Assembly (NCBI RefSeq): GCF_032854445.1 | Contig: NC_088300.1 | Coordinates: 21,621,608-21,685,607 of the forward strand | From: Liolophura sinensis | Lineage: Eukaryota; Mollusca; Polyplacophora; Chitonida; Chitonidae | DNA length: 64,000 bases | Reading direction: 5' to 3' | In this document: positions 27,001 to 34,012 of the stretch, piece after piece | How positions within the stretch are numbered: position 1 is the first letter of the stretch | How the letters are laid out: each line of letters begins with the position of its first letter | Translations under genes and position numbers: made by a program | Notes under the pieces: model-generated | Told to the model about the DNA's origin: nothing | Database searches by the model: none | The model's input: only the letters and a program-made list of their open reading frames with translations

Positions 27001-30000
27001 AGATGTCCGATCCTCCAGTGGACGCAACAATAACTTTGCCAGTTTGAACTCACGGAACAGCTGTGTCCTACGAAAAAAAAAAAAAATCTTATCTATCCAC
27101 CAAAATCTATAGATTTACCGAAACATTTCTACACTTATTTTCGACACTTCTCTTCCCCGTGTGAAGTTGTGCAAATTAACACAGTAGTTTTAAATCCAAC
27201 AAAACTGCATACAATTCCATGAAAGTCTCTGTTTACCAGTACATGTATCTAACACTATCTCCATATATAGTAAACTTTAGAATAAATGAAACAAACAATA
27301 ACAAAAAAGGGGAAACCTTTCTGCATGAATAAATTCTTATCTTTGCATTCTAACTGCATTTGTGAATGTGTCCATTGTCTTTTCATGTAAAGTTCAAAAT
27401 TACATTTGGGAGACAAAGATGAGGATTTATTTATGTGTTTATCGACTTGATTGGTGTTATACTCAGCATGACGGATGTACTTGGAAATACATTTTACACA
27501 ATAATGTTAACATGTAACAGTGAAAACATGAGAAGTCCAGTTTGCGTTGGTTTTCTCTGGCCATACATGTGCATGGGAAGGTCTGCCATTGCAATACCAT
27601 TCTCAAGAAAATTTCACTTAAACCAGGTCAGTCAGGGTGATACCCATGACCATACACAAGCAGACCATGGCAGACCTTCCCATGTACATTTGAAAACATT
27701 ACTGAAGTATTATGACAATCATGTTCAAGATTAGTTTATGGTGTAAAGCCAGGACAACTCTCCAAGTATACCTGGCATGCTACCTTACAGGTAAACATAC
27801 CGTAAAAACAGAGGTAACCTCTCCTCCTTTGCCCAGTCTAACATCCTCTCTCTCTCCTCATCTGTGATCCCATAGGGTGGGGTCACTGTGCCAGACCCCG
27901 TCATGGCAGTGCCCAGCCCCTGGACCTCATCAAACCCACCTGTAAGCCGGTTGTAAGCCAGAGCCTGGGGGAATACCTGAATGGGGAACAGGTCCACCGG
28001 TGTTGGGTGACGCATGTTACAGGAGAGTACTGATGCATAATCACAATGGGTAAGTCTAAAGCATACGAATGTCTTATATTTACTTGAACAAATTGTGGTG
28101 CATCTTTGTGGCTAAATGACAAAACTAATGAAAGAAATACTTGGAACCATGCTTTTTTTCACAAAGTAAGAGATGAGGAAAGTACAGATCTTCATGATGT
28201 TATCAGTGTTTCACTGGGCCACACACATGTTCTCCTAATCTAGATACAACCTTTATGAAGTAACCAGTAACATAATATAGCATACTTTTTATGTCTCAAC
28301 TATATGTATAAAAAACTGCTGGATATAATTTGTAAATGTCAATTCAACCTTTTCAACCACATCTGCAGCCAATGTTTTGAAATTACGCAAAATACTTTGC
28401 ACAGTTTTATGGAGTTTGCTTGTATCTTTAGTCACATAAAGGAATCATTGTATCATCATTTTTTATCAATAATTGCTCACATAAATTCCACTGGAAAAAG
28501 TGCTTTATAGGTCTAGAAGGCTGAGGATTTACAGTTTGAAGTATTTTTGCTAAGTAGGCTCAACCACAATGGGGGACCTCCGTGGCTCAGTTGGTTAGCA
28601 CACTAGAGCAGCGTAATGACCCAGGAGTCTCTCACCAATGCGGTCACTGTGAGTTCAAGTCCAGCTCATGCTGGCTTCCTCTCCAGTCGTACGTGGGAAG
28701 GTCTGGCAACAACCACCAGACGGTTGCATGTTTCCTCCGGGCTCTGCCCAGTTTCCACCCACAATAATGCTGACCGCCGTCGTATAAATGAAATATTCTT
28801 GAGTCAGTGTAAAACAAAAATCTAATAAATAAATAAATAAATAAATCAACCACAATGTGCTTACAGGTAGTGCCAAGAAGGCATTGAAGTAATCCAGGAA
28901 AAGGTCATCATAGGCCAGTAAATCCTCCAGGTTCTCTCCACTGATTTCCAGACCTAAAACATCAAAACAGAGGTTATGATATGAGAAGGACATATGATTT
29001 TTTTTTTTTTTTTTGATTGGTGTTTTACGCCGTACTCAAGAATATTTCTTATACGACGGCGGCCAGCATTATGGTGGGCGTAAAGCGGGCAGAGCCCGGG
29101 GGAAACCACGACCATCCGTATACGGCCAGAGAGGAAGCCAGCATGAGCTGGACTTGAACTCATAGCGACCGCATTGGTGAGAGACTCCTGGGTCATTACA
29201 CTGTGCTAGCGCGCTAACCAACTGAGCCACGGAAGCCCCGAAGGACATATGAGTCATATGAGAAACCTGGGTAGCTTGATGGTTAGAATCATAGAAAAAT
29301 ACTAACATCTGCTGAACTAATGTCTAGTCAGCCAGTGTGTAGGTTGACAAACAACAAGGTGTAACCCAGCCCTCAACACATATACATGTATGTAGTACAT
29401 TATGAACACCCAACTCAAGGTAAACAAATATATCTAAATGGACAATGATATCAAGCCTTTCCCATATAATTACATACCACCTCACCTTACCTCTAAAAAA
29501 TGAGTATCAATCCATGCCTATAAAAATAAGGGTACTGCCAGAATTGGCCAATGACTCCAGGTGACTGATTATCAACTTGGCCAACCAATCATGGGCCCAA
29601 AGACTCCAGATGGTTGGTTACCAGTTTAGCCAACCAATCATGGGACCAATGACTCCAGATGATTGATTACCAACTTGGCCAGCCAATCATGGGTCCAAAG
29701 ACTCCAGATGGTTGGTTACCAATTTGGCCAACCAATCATGGGCCCAATGACTCCAGATGACTGATTACCAATCTGGCCAACCAATCATGCGTCCAATGAC
29801 TCCAGATGATTGATTACCAATTTGGCCAACCAATCATGGGTCCAATGACTCCAGATGATTGATTACCAATTTGGCCAACCAATCATGGGTCCAGAGACTC
29901 CAGAAGATTGGTTACCAATTTGGCCAACCAATCATAGGTCCAAAGACTCCAGATGATTGATTACCAATTTGGCCAACCAATCATGGGTCCAATGACTCCA

Positions 30001-33000
30001 GATGACTGATTACCAATTTGGCCAACCAATCATGGGTCCAATGACTCCAGAAGATTGAGTACCACCTAGGTCACAAATCCTGAGCCTAATCACTCCAGAA
30101 GGCTGATTACCAACTTGGCCACCCATGAGGAGTCCAGTGACTCCAGATGGCTGATTACCACCTTGACCAATAATCATGAGTCCAATGACTCTAGATGACT
30201 GATTACCAACCAATCATGATGCCTACAAGTTCCAGATCTACACATGTTACTCAACCTAAGCAAGCTATCATAGACTGTTAACTTCTTAATATATAATTAA
30301 AATATTCTCCGTTACAAACTTGCACTAAGAAAAATGCCACATGACCACTGAAAGTGGAGAAACCATCTAAGCATTATCAATTCCTATCACAATGGCATGG
30401 TTAGCTTCCGTATACATGGTCGAAAGAAAAACAGCTTCACACTTGGCAATGGAGTATCACTATTTAGTCATATGTATACCAAAGCAGAATAAACCAAAGT
30501 CACACTTACTGGAATCCGTACCACTGTCACTATCCGATTCCATACACTGGAAATATCTGTACAGAAGTGTACACATCTGGATAAGGTTAAGAGCAGAGCA
30601 AAAGTCTGCCCATCGCTACAGAATATCAGAGATGTTATTCAATCTACCATGCATGTAGCTGTGCTCTGCAGATTCTGCTTGAGCATTCCCCAAGTCTCTA
30701 CATCTGATCCGTTCCAATTAAGTGCCAATCAGTTCAGGTAAGTACTTTCAGACGATCTGTTAGTGATATCCTAAACAGGCCTCAGGATTTGAGGTAAACC
30801 TGTTAAAAAATAACCCTGGTCACCACTGTGAATGTGAATACCTATAAGATTACAAACCATATGAACATGATGACAAAAAAGAATGTTTAATTATAACAGT
30901 ATGTGGTCTGAATTGTTGGGCATGCATCAACGCAACAATTCTGTCTGACAACCAACATTTAAAGTGAGTACTTTACGCAATCGGTGAAGATATTAGAGCC
31001 TTTACACCAGCCTAGCATGCTTGTCTAAACCTTCCATAAAAACATATAATCGGATGTACACATTACTGATCGATGGGGCACCTGATCCCCCCACACACAC
31101 ACACACACACGACCCCCTCTCCCCGGGAAACTGACACTCAGACAGGGGCAATACAGGGGGTTTTCACACTACACCCAGCACCTCATATATTCTATATCGC
31201 CGCAATAATACTGGAAGGCAAATGGGCTAATGGATGCCTACAGACATTAAGCAATTTATGCTGGCCATGATCAAAACAATCACTGCACACAATTAGCATG
31301 GATACCTGTGTAATTTCACAGGTGAAGATGGTGTGTTGTGATCACAGAAATCAATCAGTCAAAAGAATAGCTATTATTAATTCATCCCTGACTGGGGCAA
31401 CTTATGTGTCTGTCCCATGTGTACATATGTAGTGCATGTACATTTCCCCATTCTGAAGGTGTGTTCTCAACATTTAGCTGACCCTAATGGATTATGCGAA
31501 TATCATTAATGTCTTCTTCAAGCGCATGCATGTTCAAGCCATGATTGATTGTTCCCAACAAAACAATTTTAGCAACTTTATCTGGCCATTTACTACAAGG
31601 ATAGTTTCTGTTCAATGCTGAAAACCGGGTATTCCTAATACTAAGGGATTTCAACAAGTCAAAACCTATACATGGCAATCCAAGAGCAAAATGCTCTATG
31701 AACTGCATGAATTACCATTGCCGACACAGATAGGGACAATACTCTAAATTTTTTGTCCTATCTGTCAATGATGAGGAATCATTTAAAAAAATCCTGAATC
31801 TGGCTAGAATCTCGGATCACCACGAAAATTGAATGGATTAATAATTAGTCCAAGGCCAAGGCCAACATGTTCATCAAGTTTCATCCAAATCCATGAATAC
31901 TTTTTTTTGCAACATTGCTGACAAATAAATGCCAGAAGAAAAATAAGATCTTTGGCAGAGTTATAAAAAAAAGTAAGTTGAGATGTAAATAATGTAAATC
32001 ACAAAAAAACATCTTAGAAAGCTTTTAGCCTGATGTTCCACTACTATTACAGACTTTTACCACACTTACATTTACATATGCTAAAATGGATAGATACGGA
32101 AAGCTTATAATAAGACTTCTTACAAAAAGTAAAGAAAACATTCTCATGAGCCACATGCCACATTTTACACGAGGCCTTATACCTACAGGTAAGTAATATA
32201 ATACAGAATACAAAGAGCAAAATACCAGTCATAGACAGGTACATGTAGTAGACAGGTAATAAACTATAAACTAAAAGTTTATACTGAAATGACCACCAGT
32301 TAGTGGACATTTTAAAAGTATTCATTCCGCTTATTATTCTCAACATATGCTCCTGAACGGGTAGCTGACAACGTCTGAGCTATATCCTTGGATAAGTGAC
32401 AGTTTTACCTGTCAGGGATACAGTCTAAATTAATCAGTGAATGATCCATAGAATGTGGTCATGACAGAATGAATGAATTGATGATTGAACAACTGATGTT
32501 TGAGGCTCACTGGCAGTATTTCTATGATAAGTTAGGTAAAGTTTTTTAGTGTAAACAGTTCATCACTGAGTACCACCCACCACTCCTACAAACCAGGATA
32601 CCAGATATAGGCCTTCACCTATAAAGGAATAACATTGCAGACATGGATAACATAGACATCTTCATGGGGTCTAACAGGCCATGTTTTTTCTTCCTTTCTT
32701 TATATCTTTTTTTTCTTATACTGTTCAACATCTGGGAAAGTCTAGGATTCAGTTTACTTCTCTTAAATTGAAAGACATGCAAAATTTCACTAGTATATAG
32801 CCACAAATAAAAAGTATATGGCAGCCAGAAATCTGTGTTAAATTATTTAAAGGAATATAGTAAATTATGACAAATTATGCATGGACAACTTCTTGGTTTA
32901 TCAGAGCATTTATACCCAATGTCATATTCATTTATACAATTAATCATACAGCATCATGCTACTAAAATTAAAACCCTTAAAATAAAGTAAGGTTCAATGG

Positions 33001-33680
33001 TTACACTGTTGCTAACAAATATACACTGATGTCGCCCGGCTTTGCTCTCAGTATAAAGGATAACATTATTTATTTTGTCGTTTCGCTTTTAGACAAAATA
33101 TCAACAGGCTTATCTGGACAGAATAATAACATTGTTACTATTTATTATTAAAAGATAGTGGTGAATAATACAGCGTAATAAAGTGTTTCAAACACACAAT
33201 ATATCGTTTATTTGCAACGTTTTATCCTTTGAAATAACTGTACTTCATAAACAAACATGTAATACAATTTAATACGACGGGTTATGCATGGAATCTTGTG
33301 TGTCATTAAATTCTGCTTACTACAACAACAACAACCACACTGACAAATTCCCAGTCAGTTCTGGGGCTTCGTATATTGCGAGGCTGATTGGCTTACAAAT
33401 GATGTTTTAAATCAGTAAAATCCCTCGAGCCTCACCTTTCATGTTTCGCCGTTTACTAAATGTCCCTTTCGAGGGTCTCCTTGATGGTATAGGTCACATA
33501 AATCTAAGTAGTGCCATGTCCTGTCACAAGAGGTCCCCGTCACCCGGTGCCTGTCGTTCCCACCCAGGCGACACTCGGCGTTGTTTACCTTCGTTGCTAA
33601 GGCTTATTCCGCCCCGCCAAGCCGCTGTCTCTCTCCGTAAACGAGGTATTAAATTTCGGTCCAGTTCACCATGAGTCCGA
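1..33680 (-). CDS. RGS22: RGS22-like gene, 23 coding exons, 3' end outside window
   Basis: Regulator of G-protein signalling 22 family: large cytoplasmic proteins with several RGS boxes, which bind activated G-alpha subunits. Coding exons in transcript order: 30510-30543 (ATG at 30543), 28865-28953, 27801-27976, 26778-27067, 25866-25965, 25233-25306, 24059-24143, 23486-23711, 22774-22922, 21679-21867, 20757-20996, 18925-19002, 17692-17849, 17144-17303, 16518-16628, 14741-14948, 14422-14519, 12944-13099, 11264-11423, 9594-9725, 8146-8376, 4957-5022, 422-613. Every junction is GT-AG and every phase matches, giving 3402 nt (1134 codons), slightly short of the roughly 1260 residues of mammalian RGS22, so the C-terminal exons lie left of base 1. 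Recognition rests on the N-terminal LLAYDDLFLDYFNAFLALP motif, RGS-type helices at residues about 359-471 and 471-683, a basic helix at 720-789 and the FYKYLVKHGEEDGFPLIDKD segment near the end. A possible 15-nt microexon at 16020-16034 is extra. Exon entries below give detail. Confidence 0.85.
244..405 (-). mobile_element. SINE fragment (tail half)
   Basis: tttgtatttatttatgtatt, tactcaagaatatttcactt and cagcattatggtgggaggaa are present; the tRNA-like head is absent. It ends about 20 nt below RGS22 exon 24's donor. Confidence 0.7.
422..613 (-). CDS. RGS22: RGS22 exon 24 (last one in window)
   Basis: 192 nt, 64 codons, phase 0 at both ends. Encodes KVGFLMALNQSVLGHISIQL, LYFYKYLVKHGEEDGFPLID and KDLIFYLEVQKFK. 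The FYKYL-x-KHGEE-G-PLIDKDL-FY-E-QKFK block is what I recognise as RGS22-specific, near the third RGS box. Acceptor tctgttccag, donor AAG|GTGTGC. The gene continues left of base 1. Confidence 0.87.
614..2097. other. RGS22 intron sequence, no gene
   Basis: Part of the intron between exons 23 and 24. Holds a diverged SINE (704-965) and, from about 1600, G/T-rich degenerate sequence grading into the 79-bp array. No exon-like ORF with splice sites seen. Confidence 0.6.
704..965 (-). mobile_element. SINE copy, diverged
   Basis: tttattttatttactgaaat tail, acttaagaatatttcactta, tatggtgggaagaaactggg, gatggacttgaactcacatc. Diverged from the other copies by many substitutions. In the intron above RGS22 exon 24. 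Confidence 0.72.
2098..4446. repeat. Minisatellite, 79-bp unit, about 29 copies
   Basis: Units contain ggtggtagtggatgtgg, a Gly-like run, then gagtattagag and gggaatatata. Spacing of gaatatatagg is 79 bp (for example 3241 to 3320). Copies are 90% or more alike to the eye, with two alternating variants (gatgctgtgctgg and gatgctgagctgg). Lies in the intron between RGS22 exons 23 and 24. Degenerate G/T-rich flanks extend from about 1600 and to about 4720. Confidence 0.95.
4957..5022 (-). CDS. RGS22: RGS22 exon 23
   Basis: 66 nt, 22 codons, phase 0 at both ends: MEHYSEKSAMSAMVSSKRRQ then KK. Acceptor cacctcttacag, donor AAG|GTATCC. Short basic exon, called mainly from its splice signals and phase. 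Confidence 0.6.
5312..5475 (-). mobile_element. SINE fragment (tail half)
   Basis: tttatttatttatttgattg, gtactcaagaatatttcact, cagcattatggtggaaggaa and gcttccc-type body to about 5475. Head missing. In the intron between RGS22 exons 22 and 23. Confidence 0.78.
7255..8070. repeat. Minisatellite, 50-52-bp unit, about 15 copies
   Basis: Units of the form gctgatatcatttatatgg followed by a variable middle and caacactctgctatat. Two middle types alternate in the first half (gttagatttaagcttc and taccagctttgacctc), suggesting an older dimeric unit. Lies in the RGS22 intron just below exon 22. Confidence 0.93.
8146..8376 (-). CDS. RGS22: RGS22 exon 22
   Basis: 231 nt, 77 codons, phase 0 at both ends. 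Encodes GKLLDEQYPDSLLGLEEED, an acidic linker, then SKRRVRFKSQVSHPRDVEA and a basic helix KERIRAALKR. Acceptor cctgtgtcag, donor AGAGG|GTCAGT. The frame stays open past the donor to a stop at 8083, so intron retention would truncate the protein. Confidence 0.78.
8585..8745 (+). mobile_element. SINE fragment (tail half)
   Basis: gtgggacggtctggccacaa, ttcctcccaccataataaag, gtgaaatatatattcttgag and aaaacaccaattaaataaa. Head missing. Confidence 0.75.
9594..9725 (-). CDS. RGS22: RGS22 exon 21
   Basis: 132 nt, encodes VQAESMGLEPQSLSSMSRS, EMAMRLESDSSLM and AGWNKKKGKSGK. Acceptor acctgtacag; a second AG six bases on is also in phase. Donor GAAG|GTCAGT. Its acceptor and first 44 coding bases are copied about 16 times in the upstream intron (9.7-11.1 kb). 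Confidence 0.78.
9679..11118. repeat. Minisatellite, 86-bp unit carrying copies of a 3' splice site
   Basis: About 16 units containing gctcagtgactgaggctcca, a variable centre and gtacctgaacaggtaatg. On the minus strand each holds a polypyrimidine-AG acceptor followed by the first 44 nt of RGS22 exon 21, then intron-like sequence. The lowest unit is the real exon start itself. Several units are identical in blocks of three to four, showing higher-order duplication. Confidence 0.95.
11264..11423 (-). CDS. RGS22: RGS22 exon 20
   Basis: 160 nt, encodes TYLDQNGKKHTPLPEKITHK, then DRPRTPVLKEIQVHVLPTV and DEAFKAFVE. Acceptor ctgttgtag, donor GAG|GTAAGG, phase 0 out. Confidence 0.8.
11931..12712. 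repeat. Minisatellite, 48-bp unit, 16 copies
   Basis: Units start cttgtacatgcacatgctga and end cctttgcctcctcccata. 48 bp is a multiple of three, so long ORFs run through on both strands (16-residue period); they lack splice or start context and I treat them as repeat translation. The unit resembles part of RGS22 exon 19 (see findings). Confidence 0.95.
12944..13099 (-). CDS. RGS22: RGS22 exon 19
   Basis: 156 nt, encodes LITLFKKYLQDKENKETLNS, then TGLYMDIQTYTSMGGGKDH and KQKKETQAALIQ. RGS-like start (LFKKYL...N...L.LY.DIQ). Acceptor gaccacag, donor CAAAA|GTAAGG, the only GT donor giving the phase exon 20 needs. Its TSMGGGKDH-coding part resembles the 48-bp unit repeated in the next intron. 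Confidence 0.8.
13707..14398. repeat. Minisatellite, 45-bp unit, about 15 copies
   Basis: Units contain actcatggtttatgtaaagt, then acacatattaaatgagga and tgaccca. Lies in the intron immediately below RGS22 exon 18 and resembles that exon's end and donor. Confidence 0.95.
14422..14519 (-). CDS. RGS22: RGS22 exon 18
   Basis: 98 nt, encodes RDEQTGSAEGDLPDGQDGE and PKPVNFADMTSHK. Acceptor gcttctag, donor AAAGC|GTGAGT. The last ~20 bases and the donor resemble the unit of the 45-bp array that begins about 25 bp beyond the donor. Confidence 0.75.
14741..14948 (-). CDS. RGS22: RGS22 exon 17 (basic helix)
   Basis: 208 nt, encodes YPGSTETERARRLRSALSLA and then a long uninterrupted Arg/Lys/Glu/Ala helix (ERRKAIRAARMRQRAAKEKK). 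The heptad-poor, alternating-charge composition suggests a single alpha-helix or coiled coil between RGS boxes. Acceptor tttcttag, donor GAG|GTGAGT. Confidence 0.82.
15363..15418 (+). mobile_element. SINE tail fragment
   Basis: cattcttgagttaagtgcaa aacaccaatga only, about 55 bp. In the RGS22 intron between exons 16 and 17. Confidence 0.4.
16020..16034 (-). CDS. RGS22: Possible 15-nt microexon of RGS22
   Basis: Acceptor gttgtctgcag and donor CACG|GTAAATA bracket 15 bases whose phase (one base in, two out) fits between exons 16 and 17 and would insert R-K-G-S-R in frame. Exons 16 and 17 also join in frame without it, so it would be a cassette microexon if used at all. Confidence 0.25.
16518..16628 (-). 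CDS. RGS22: RGS22 exon 16
   Basis: 111 nt, encodes FGCDEDTVPPSTASVVEITE, then NQILITRPRPWVRR. Acceptor agttgcag, donor CGAAG|GTAAAC. Linker after the second RGS box. Confidence 0.78.
17144..17303 (-). CDS. RGS22: RGS22 exon 15 (second RGS box, C-terminal helices)
   Basis: 160 nt, encodes SSMECDCLAKKLTEAKDF, IEASVFHSAKAVVVDHLEKA and WLRFLKEDLKTFLE. F-x-x-A-x-x-V-V-x-x-x-L-x-x-x-W-x-x-FL matches the RGS C-terminal helix pattern. Acceptor ctacccacag, donor CTAGA|GTAAGT. Confidence 0.85.
17692..17849 (-). CDS. RGS22: RGS22 exon 14 (second RGS box)
   Basis: 158 nt, encodes QGNTLNLSMLLFWQDVTDY, then LLRLNYAWTIFRKYM and an acidic end TEDSDTNIG. The LLFW-x-D core corresponds to RGS helix IV. Acceptor tctatttcag, donor ATAG|GTCAGT. 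Confidence 0.85.
18085..18800. repeat. Minisatellite, 24-bp unit, about 29 copies
   Basis: Units of the form cccgactgtacaaaataatg plus tata, with variant centres (atgtgtaaa, aactgtac). In the intron between RGS22 exons 13 and 14. On the minus strand every unit reads attattttgtacag, an acceptor-like string, giving many decoy AG sites. Long minus-strand ORFs here are repeat artefacts. Confidence 0.95.
18925..19002 (-). CDS. RGS22: RGS22 exon 13 (second RGS box)
   Basis: 78 nt, encodes PLRDGLILALTADKSAGGPF and HRFLTR. The segment A-D-K-x-x-G-x-P-F-x-x-FL opens an RGS fold. Acceptor ttttctgcag, donor ACCAG|GTCTGT. Confidence 0.83.
19505..20785. repeat. Minisatellite, 34-bp unit, each with a splice-donor consensus
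   Basis: Units such as tagcttacctggattgtgta plus tgttatctcgcctg. On the minus strand each reads AATCCAG|GTAAGCTACAG, a strong donor. The array begins inside the end of RGS22 exon 12, and a complete SINE is inserted at about 20316-20565. Upper units are well conserved; units below about 19,900 are shorter and more diverged. Confidence 0.92.
20316..20565 (+). mobile_element. Full-length tRNA-derived SINE inside a minisatellite
   Basis: Head ggggcctccttggctcagtc, B box gagttcaagtcc, body and tail tgaaatattcttgagtaccg ending at caccaatca. Interrupts the 34-bp array, so the array predates this insertion. The SINE core carries an ORF on each strand that I disregard. Confidence 0.9.
20757..20996 (-). 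CDS. RGS22: RGS22 exon 12 (its end is a minisatellite unit)
   Basis: 240 nt, encodes a linker then FPSISLVNSLPVQADVLKAL and FHDRVKSAKSKLQARQHTQSR. Acceptor ttacccag. The donor TCTAG|GTAAGC was chosen because it alone gives the two overhanging bases exon 13 needs; a GC donor 21 nt earlier (CTACAG|GCAAGA) is out of phase. The last ~30 coding bases (KLQARQHTQSR) are themselves the first 34-bp unit of the array filling the downstream intron, so this exon end may be a recent extension. Confidence 0.75.
21240..21305 (+). mobile_element. SINE tail fragment
   Basis: aagtaaaatattcttgcgtg, cggtgtaaaacaccattcag and (ataa)n. In the RGS22 intron below exon 12's upstream neighbour. Confidence 0.65.
21679..21867 (-). 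CDS. RGS22: RGS22 exon 11 (first RGS box, continued)
   Basis: 189 nt, encodes DIQDKYKMSLTKEAKDHLL, then VFIHTQYDVLRRLRAYWVL and RFLIHLERKN. The F-x-x-x-Q-x-x-V-L-x-x-L-x-x-x-W-x-x-FL pattern is the C-terminal RGS helix bundle. Acceptor cttttag, donor ATCAG|GTAAAT. Confidence 0.87.
22774..22922 (-). CDS. RGS22: RGS22 exon 10 (start of first RGS box)
   Basis: 149 nt, encodes YEGMEDLKEFLSDTAGIHLL then NFWLDCEDFKDTMEDFDEMA. The pattern L-x-x-FL-x(4)-G-x-x-LL-x-FW-x-D-x-E is the classical RGS helix III-IV core that contacts switch regions of G-alpha. Acceptor ttttcag, donor TTCAG|GTGAGG. Confidence 0.88.
23486..23711 (-). CDS. RGS22: RGS22 exon 9
   Basis: 226 nt, encodes RAVSAPTNYREYLKFPSY, SDFDVLFGLEEPE, a loop, then the helix LEGRLKMSFQQMKEQVLGT. 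Donor taken as ACT|GTGAGT (end 23486). A weaker in-phase alternative GTCAGC, 18 nt downstream, would add VSTEVK. Leads directly into the first RGS box. Confidence 0.75.
23815..24045 (-). mobile_element. SINE copy, mostly complete
   Basis: tttatttatttgatttgtgt, then gtcagcattatggtgggagg, body, and head ending at ggctcctgagtc. Related fragment at 23740-23805. Lies just below RGS22 exon 8. Confidence 0.8.
24059..24143 (-). CDS. RGS22: RGS22 exon 8
   Basis: 85 nt, encodes APDDDIEQKRSKTPQTCY then RHNPFYRDLR. Acceptor ctgtcattacag, donor TTGAG|GTAATG. Both phases fit the neighbouring exons. A SINE copy on the minus strand (23815-24045) ends 14 nt below its donor. Confidence 0.7.
25233..25306 (-). 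CDS. RGS22: RGS22 exon 7
   Basis: 74 nt, encodes LPVTAEEQQSLGKREEAVV and SFYQS. Acceptor cctttcag, donor GTG|GTAAGT. Charged, probably helical linker before the first RGS box. Confidence 0.7.
25866..25965 (-). CDS. RGS22: RGS22 exon 6
   Basis: 100 nt, two bases in and two out, encoding VPPIKLSSQSQRGITEMAV and NPPMGDGQKMSCEN. The acceptor at tgaaaag was chosen over the nearer tcacag because only it keeps the frame open from exon 5. Low-complexity linker with no recognisable domain. Confidence 0.65.
26778..27067 (-). CDS. RGS22: RGS22 exon 5
   Basis: 290 nt. Starts TQLFREFKLAKLLLRPLED, completing the helical N-terminal region, then turns into a Ser-rich low-complexity stretch (SSQTVRGYSRQTES, SSLSNSAGNSANE) that is probably disordered. 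Acceptor follows a long T run (tttttcgtag); donor ACAG|GTAC. Confidence 0.75.
27801..27976 (-). CDS. RGS22: RGS22 exon 4
   Basis: 176 nt, phase 0 in, two bases out. Begins VFPQALAYNRLTGGFDEV and ends with ERMLDWAKEERLPLFLR. Acceptor ccccattcag, donor CG|GTATG. It follows LALP from exon 3, in keeping with the conserved N-terminal region of RGS22 proteins. A Gly/Thr-rich insert (GLGTAMTGSGTVTPPYG) looks like a loop. Confidence 0.8.
28572..28845 (+). mobile_element. Full-length tRNA-derived SINE
   Basis: tRNA-like head with A box tggctcagttgg (28583-28594) and B box agttcaagtcc (28652-28662), a conserved body (gctggcttcctct, gggctctgcccagtttcc), the tail motif tgaaatattcttgagt and an (aaat)n end. 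Flanked by a perfect 12-bp target-site duplication tcaaccacaatg (28560-28571 and 28846-28857). Inserted 19 nt beyond the 5' splice site side of RGS22 exon 3, antisense to the gene. Confidence 0.92.
28865..28953 (-). CDS. RGS22: RGS22 exon 3 (family N-terminal motif)
   Basis: 89 nt, phase 1 in and phase 0 out. Encodes LEISGENLEDLLAYDDLF and DYFNAFLALP, the conserved RGS22 N-terminal signature (acidic, then DYFN-FL-LP). Acceptor gttttag, donor CCT|GTAAGC. Odd context: a SINE in each orientation abuts it, 19 nt below the donor and 45 nt above the acceptor (see findings). Skipping this exon would shift the frame. Confidence 0.85.
28999..29240 (-). mobile_element. Full-length tRNA-derived SINE
   Basis: Same family in the opposite orientation: T-rich end, then gtgttttacgccgtactcaa, body and tRNA-like head ending ctgagccacggaagcccc. 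Perfect 12-bp target-site duplication aaggacatatga (28987-28998 and 29241-29252). Its near end lies 45 nt above the acceptor of RGS22 exon 3, sense with the gene. Confidence 0.92.
29545..30225. repeat. Minisatellite, 49-bp unit, about 14 copies
   Basis: Units contain aatgactccagatgattgat, taccaatttggccaaccaat and catgggtc; spacing 49 bp (29821, 29870, 29919). In the intron between RGS22 exons 2 and 3. Units at the upper end are more diverged. Confidence 0.93.
30510..30546 (-). CDS. RGS22: RGS22 exon 2 (start codon)
   Basis: Acceptor tttccag at 30547-30548, then TGT and ATG at 30543; coding part MESDSDSGTDS plus one base, donor A|GTAAGTG. The start was chosen because this ATG opens the frame that splices in phase into exon 3 and because only three bases of leader lie between acceptor and ATG in this exon. 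The acidic, serine-rich N-terminus fits the family loosely. Confidence 0.65.
30547..33435. other. Putative first intron of RGS22, no gene seen
   Basis: AT-rich, with the (AC)n microsatellite and no recognisable coding exon. A minus-strand ORF at 31484-31708 lacks family resemblance and splice context. Confidence 0.45.
31090..31112. repeat. (AC)n microsatellite
   Basis: ccccacacacacacacacac, about eleven AC repeats in the first RGS22 intron. Confidence 0.9.
33436..33680 (-). promoter_or_regulatory. RGS22: Putative 5' UTR exon / promoter region of RGS22
   Basis: A locally GC- and CpG-richer stretch than its AT-rich surroundings. On the minus strand it ends in a good splice donor (AAAG|GTGAGG, exon end 33436) with no in-frame coding sequence that would join the ATG exon at 30543. 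I infer a non-coding first exon followed by a 2.9-kb intron. The transcription start is not defined; no clear TATA box is seen. A half-site resembling an RFX X-box (GTTGCTAAGG on the plus strand, near 33593) lacks its second half. Confidence 0.4.
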
Positions 33681-33907
33681 CGATGTCATAGTACTGTTGG
33701 TATAATAGCATTAATTATTATTGAATAACATATAATTAACGGTTGTCTGCGATTAAAATACTGTTGACACGCAGGTATAGATAGCTTTATATTTATACCT
33801 CCATGATGTAACGGAAAAAAAAGCATTTACATATGCCTGTTATGGTAAAATACAGCGACAAGTGTTCCCTATAGTATATCAGGATATCATCATTTATAAA
33901 AAGTCCA

Positions 33908-34012
33908 GTGCTTTTTTTTTTATCTTTTTCCTTTGTTTTTTTTTTTTGTTTTTTTTTTTTTTTTGTTTCTGTTTTTTTTTTTTTTTCTGTTTTTTTTTGT
34001 TTTGTTTTAGGC
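33908..34012. repeat. Poly-T tract with G/C interruptions
   Basis: About 100 bp nearly pure T on the plus strand (tttttttttgtttttttttt), a few hundred bases above the putative RGS22 first exon. Could act as a nucleosome-depleting tract; that is inference. Confidence 0.85.

Noticed and set aside
33441-33674. Plus-strand 77-residue ORF in the GC-richer region
   Set aside because: It is antisense to the putative RGS22 first exon, Arg/Pro-rich as expected of a CpG-rich frame, and matches no family I recognise.
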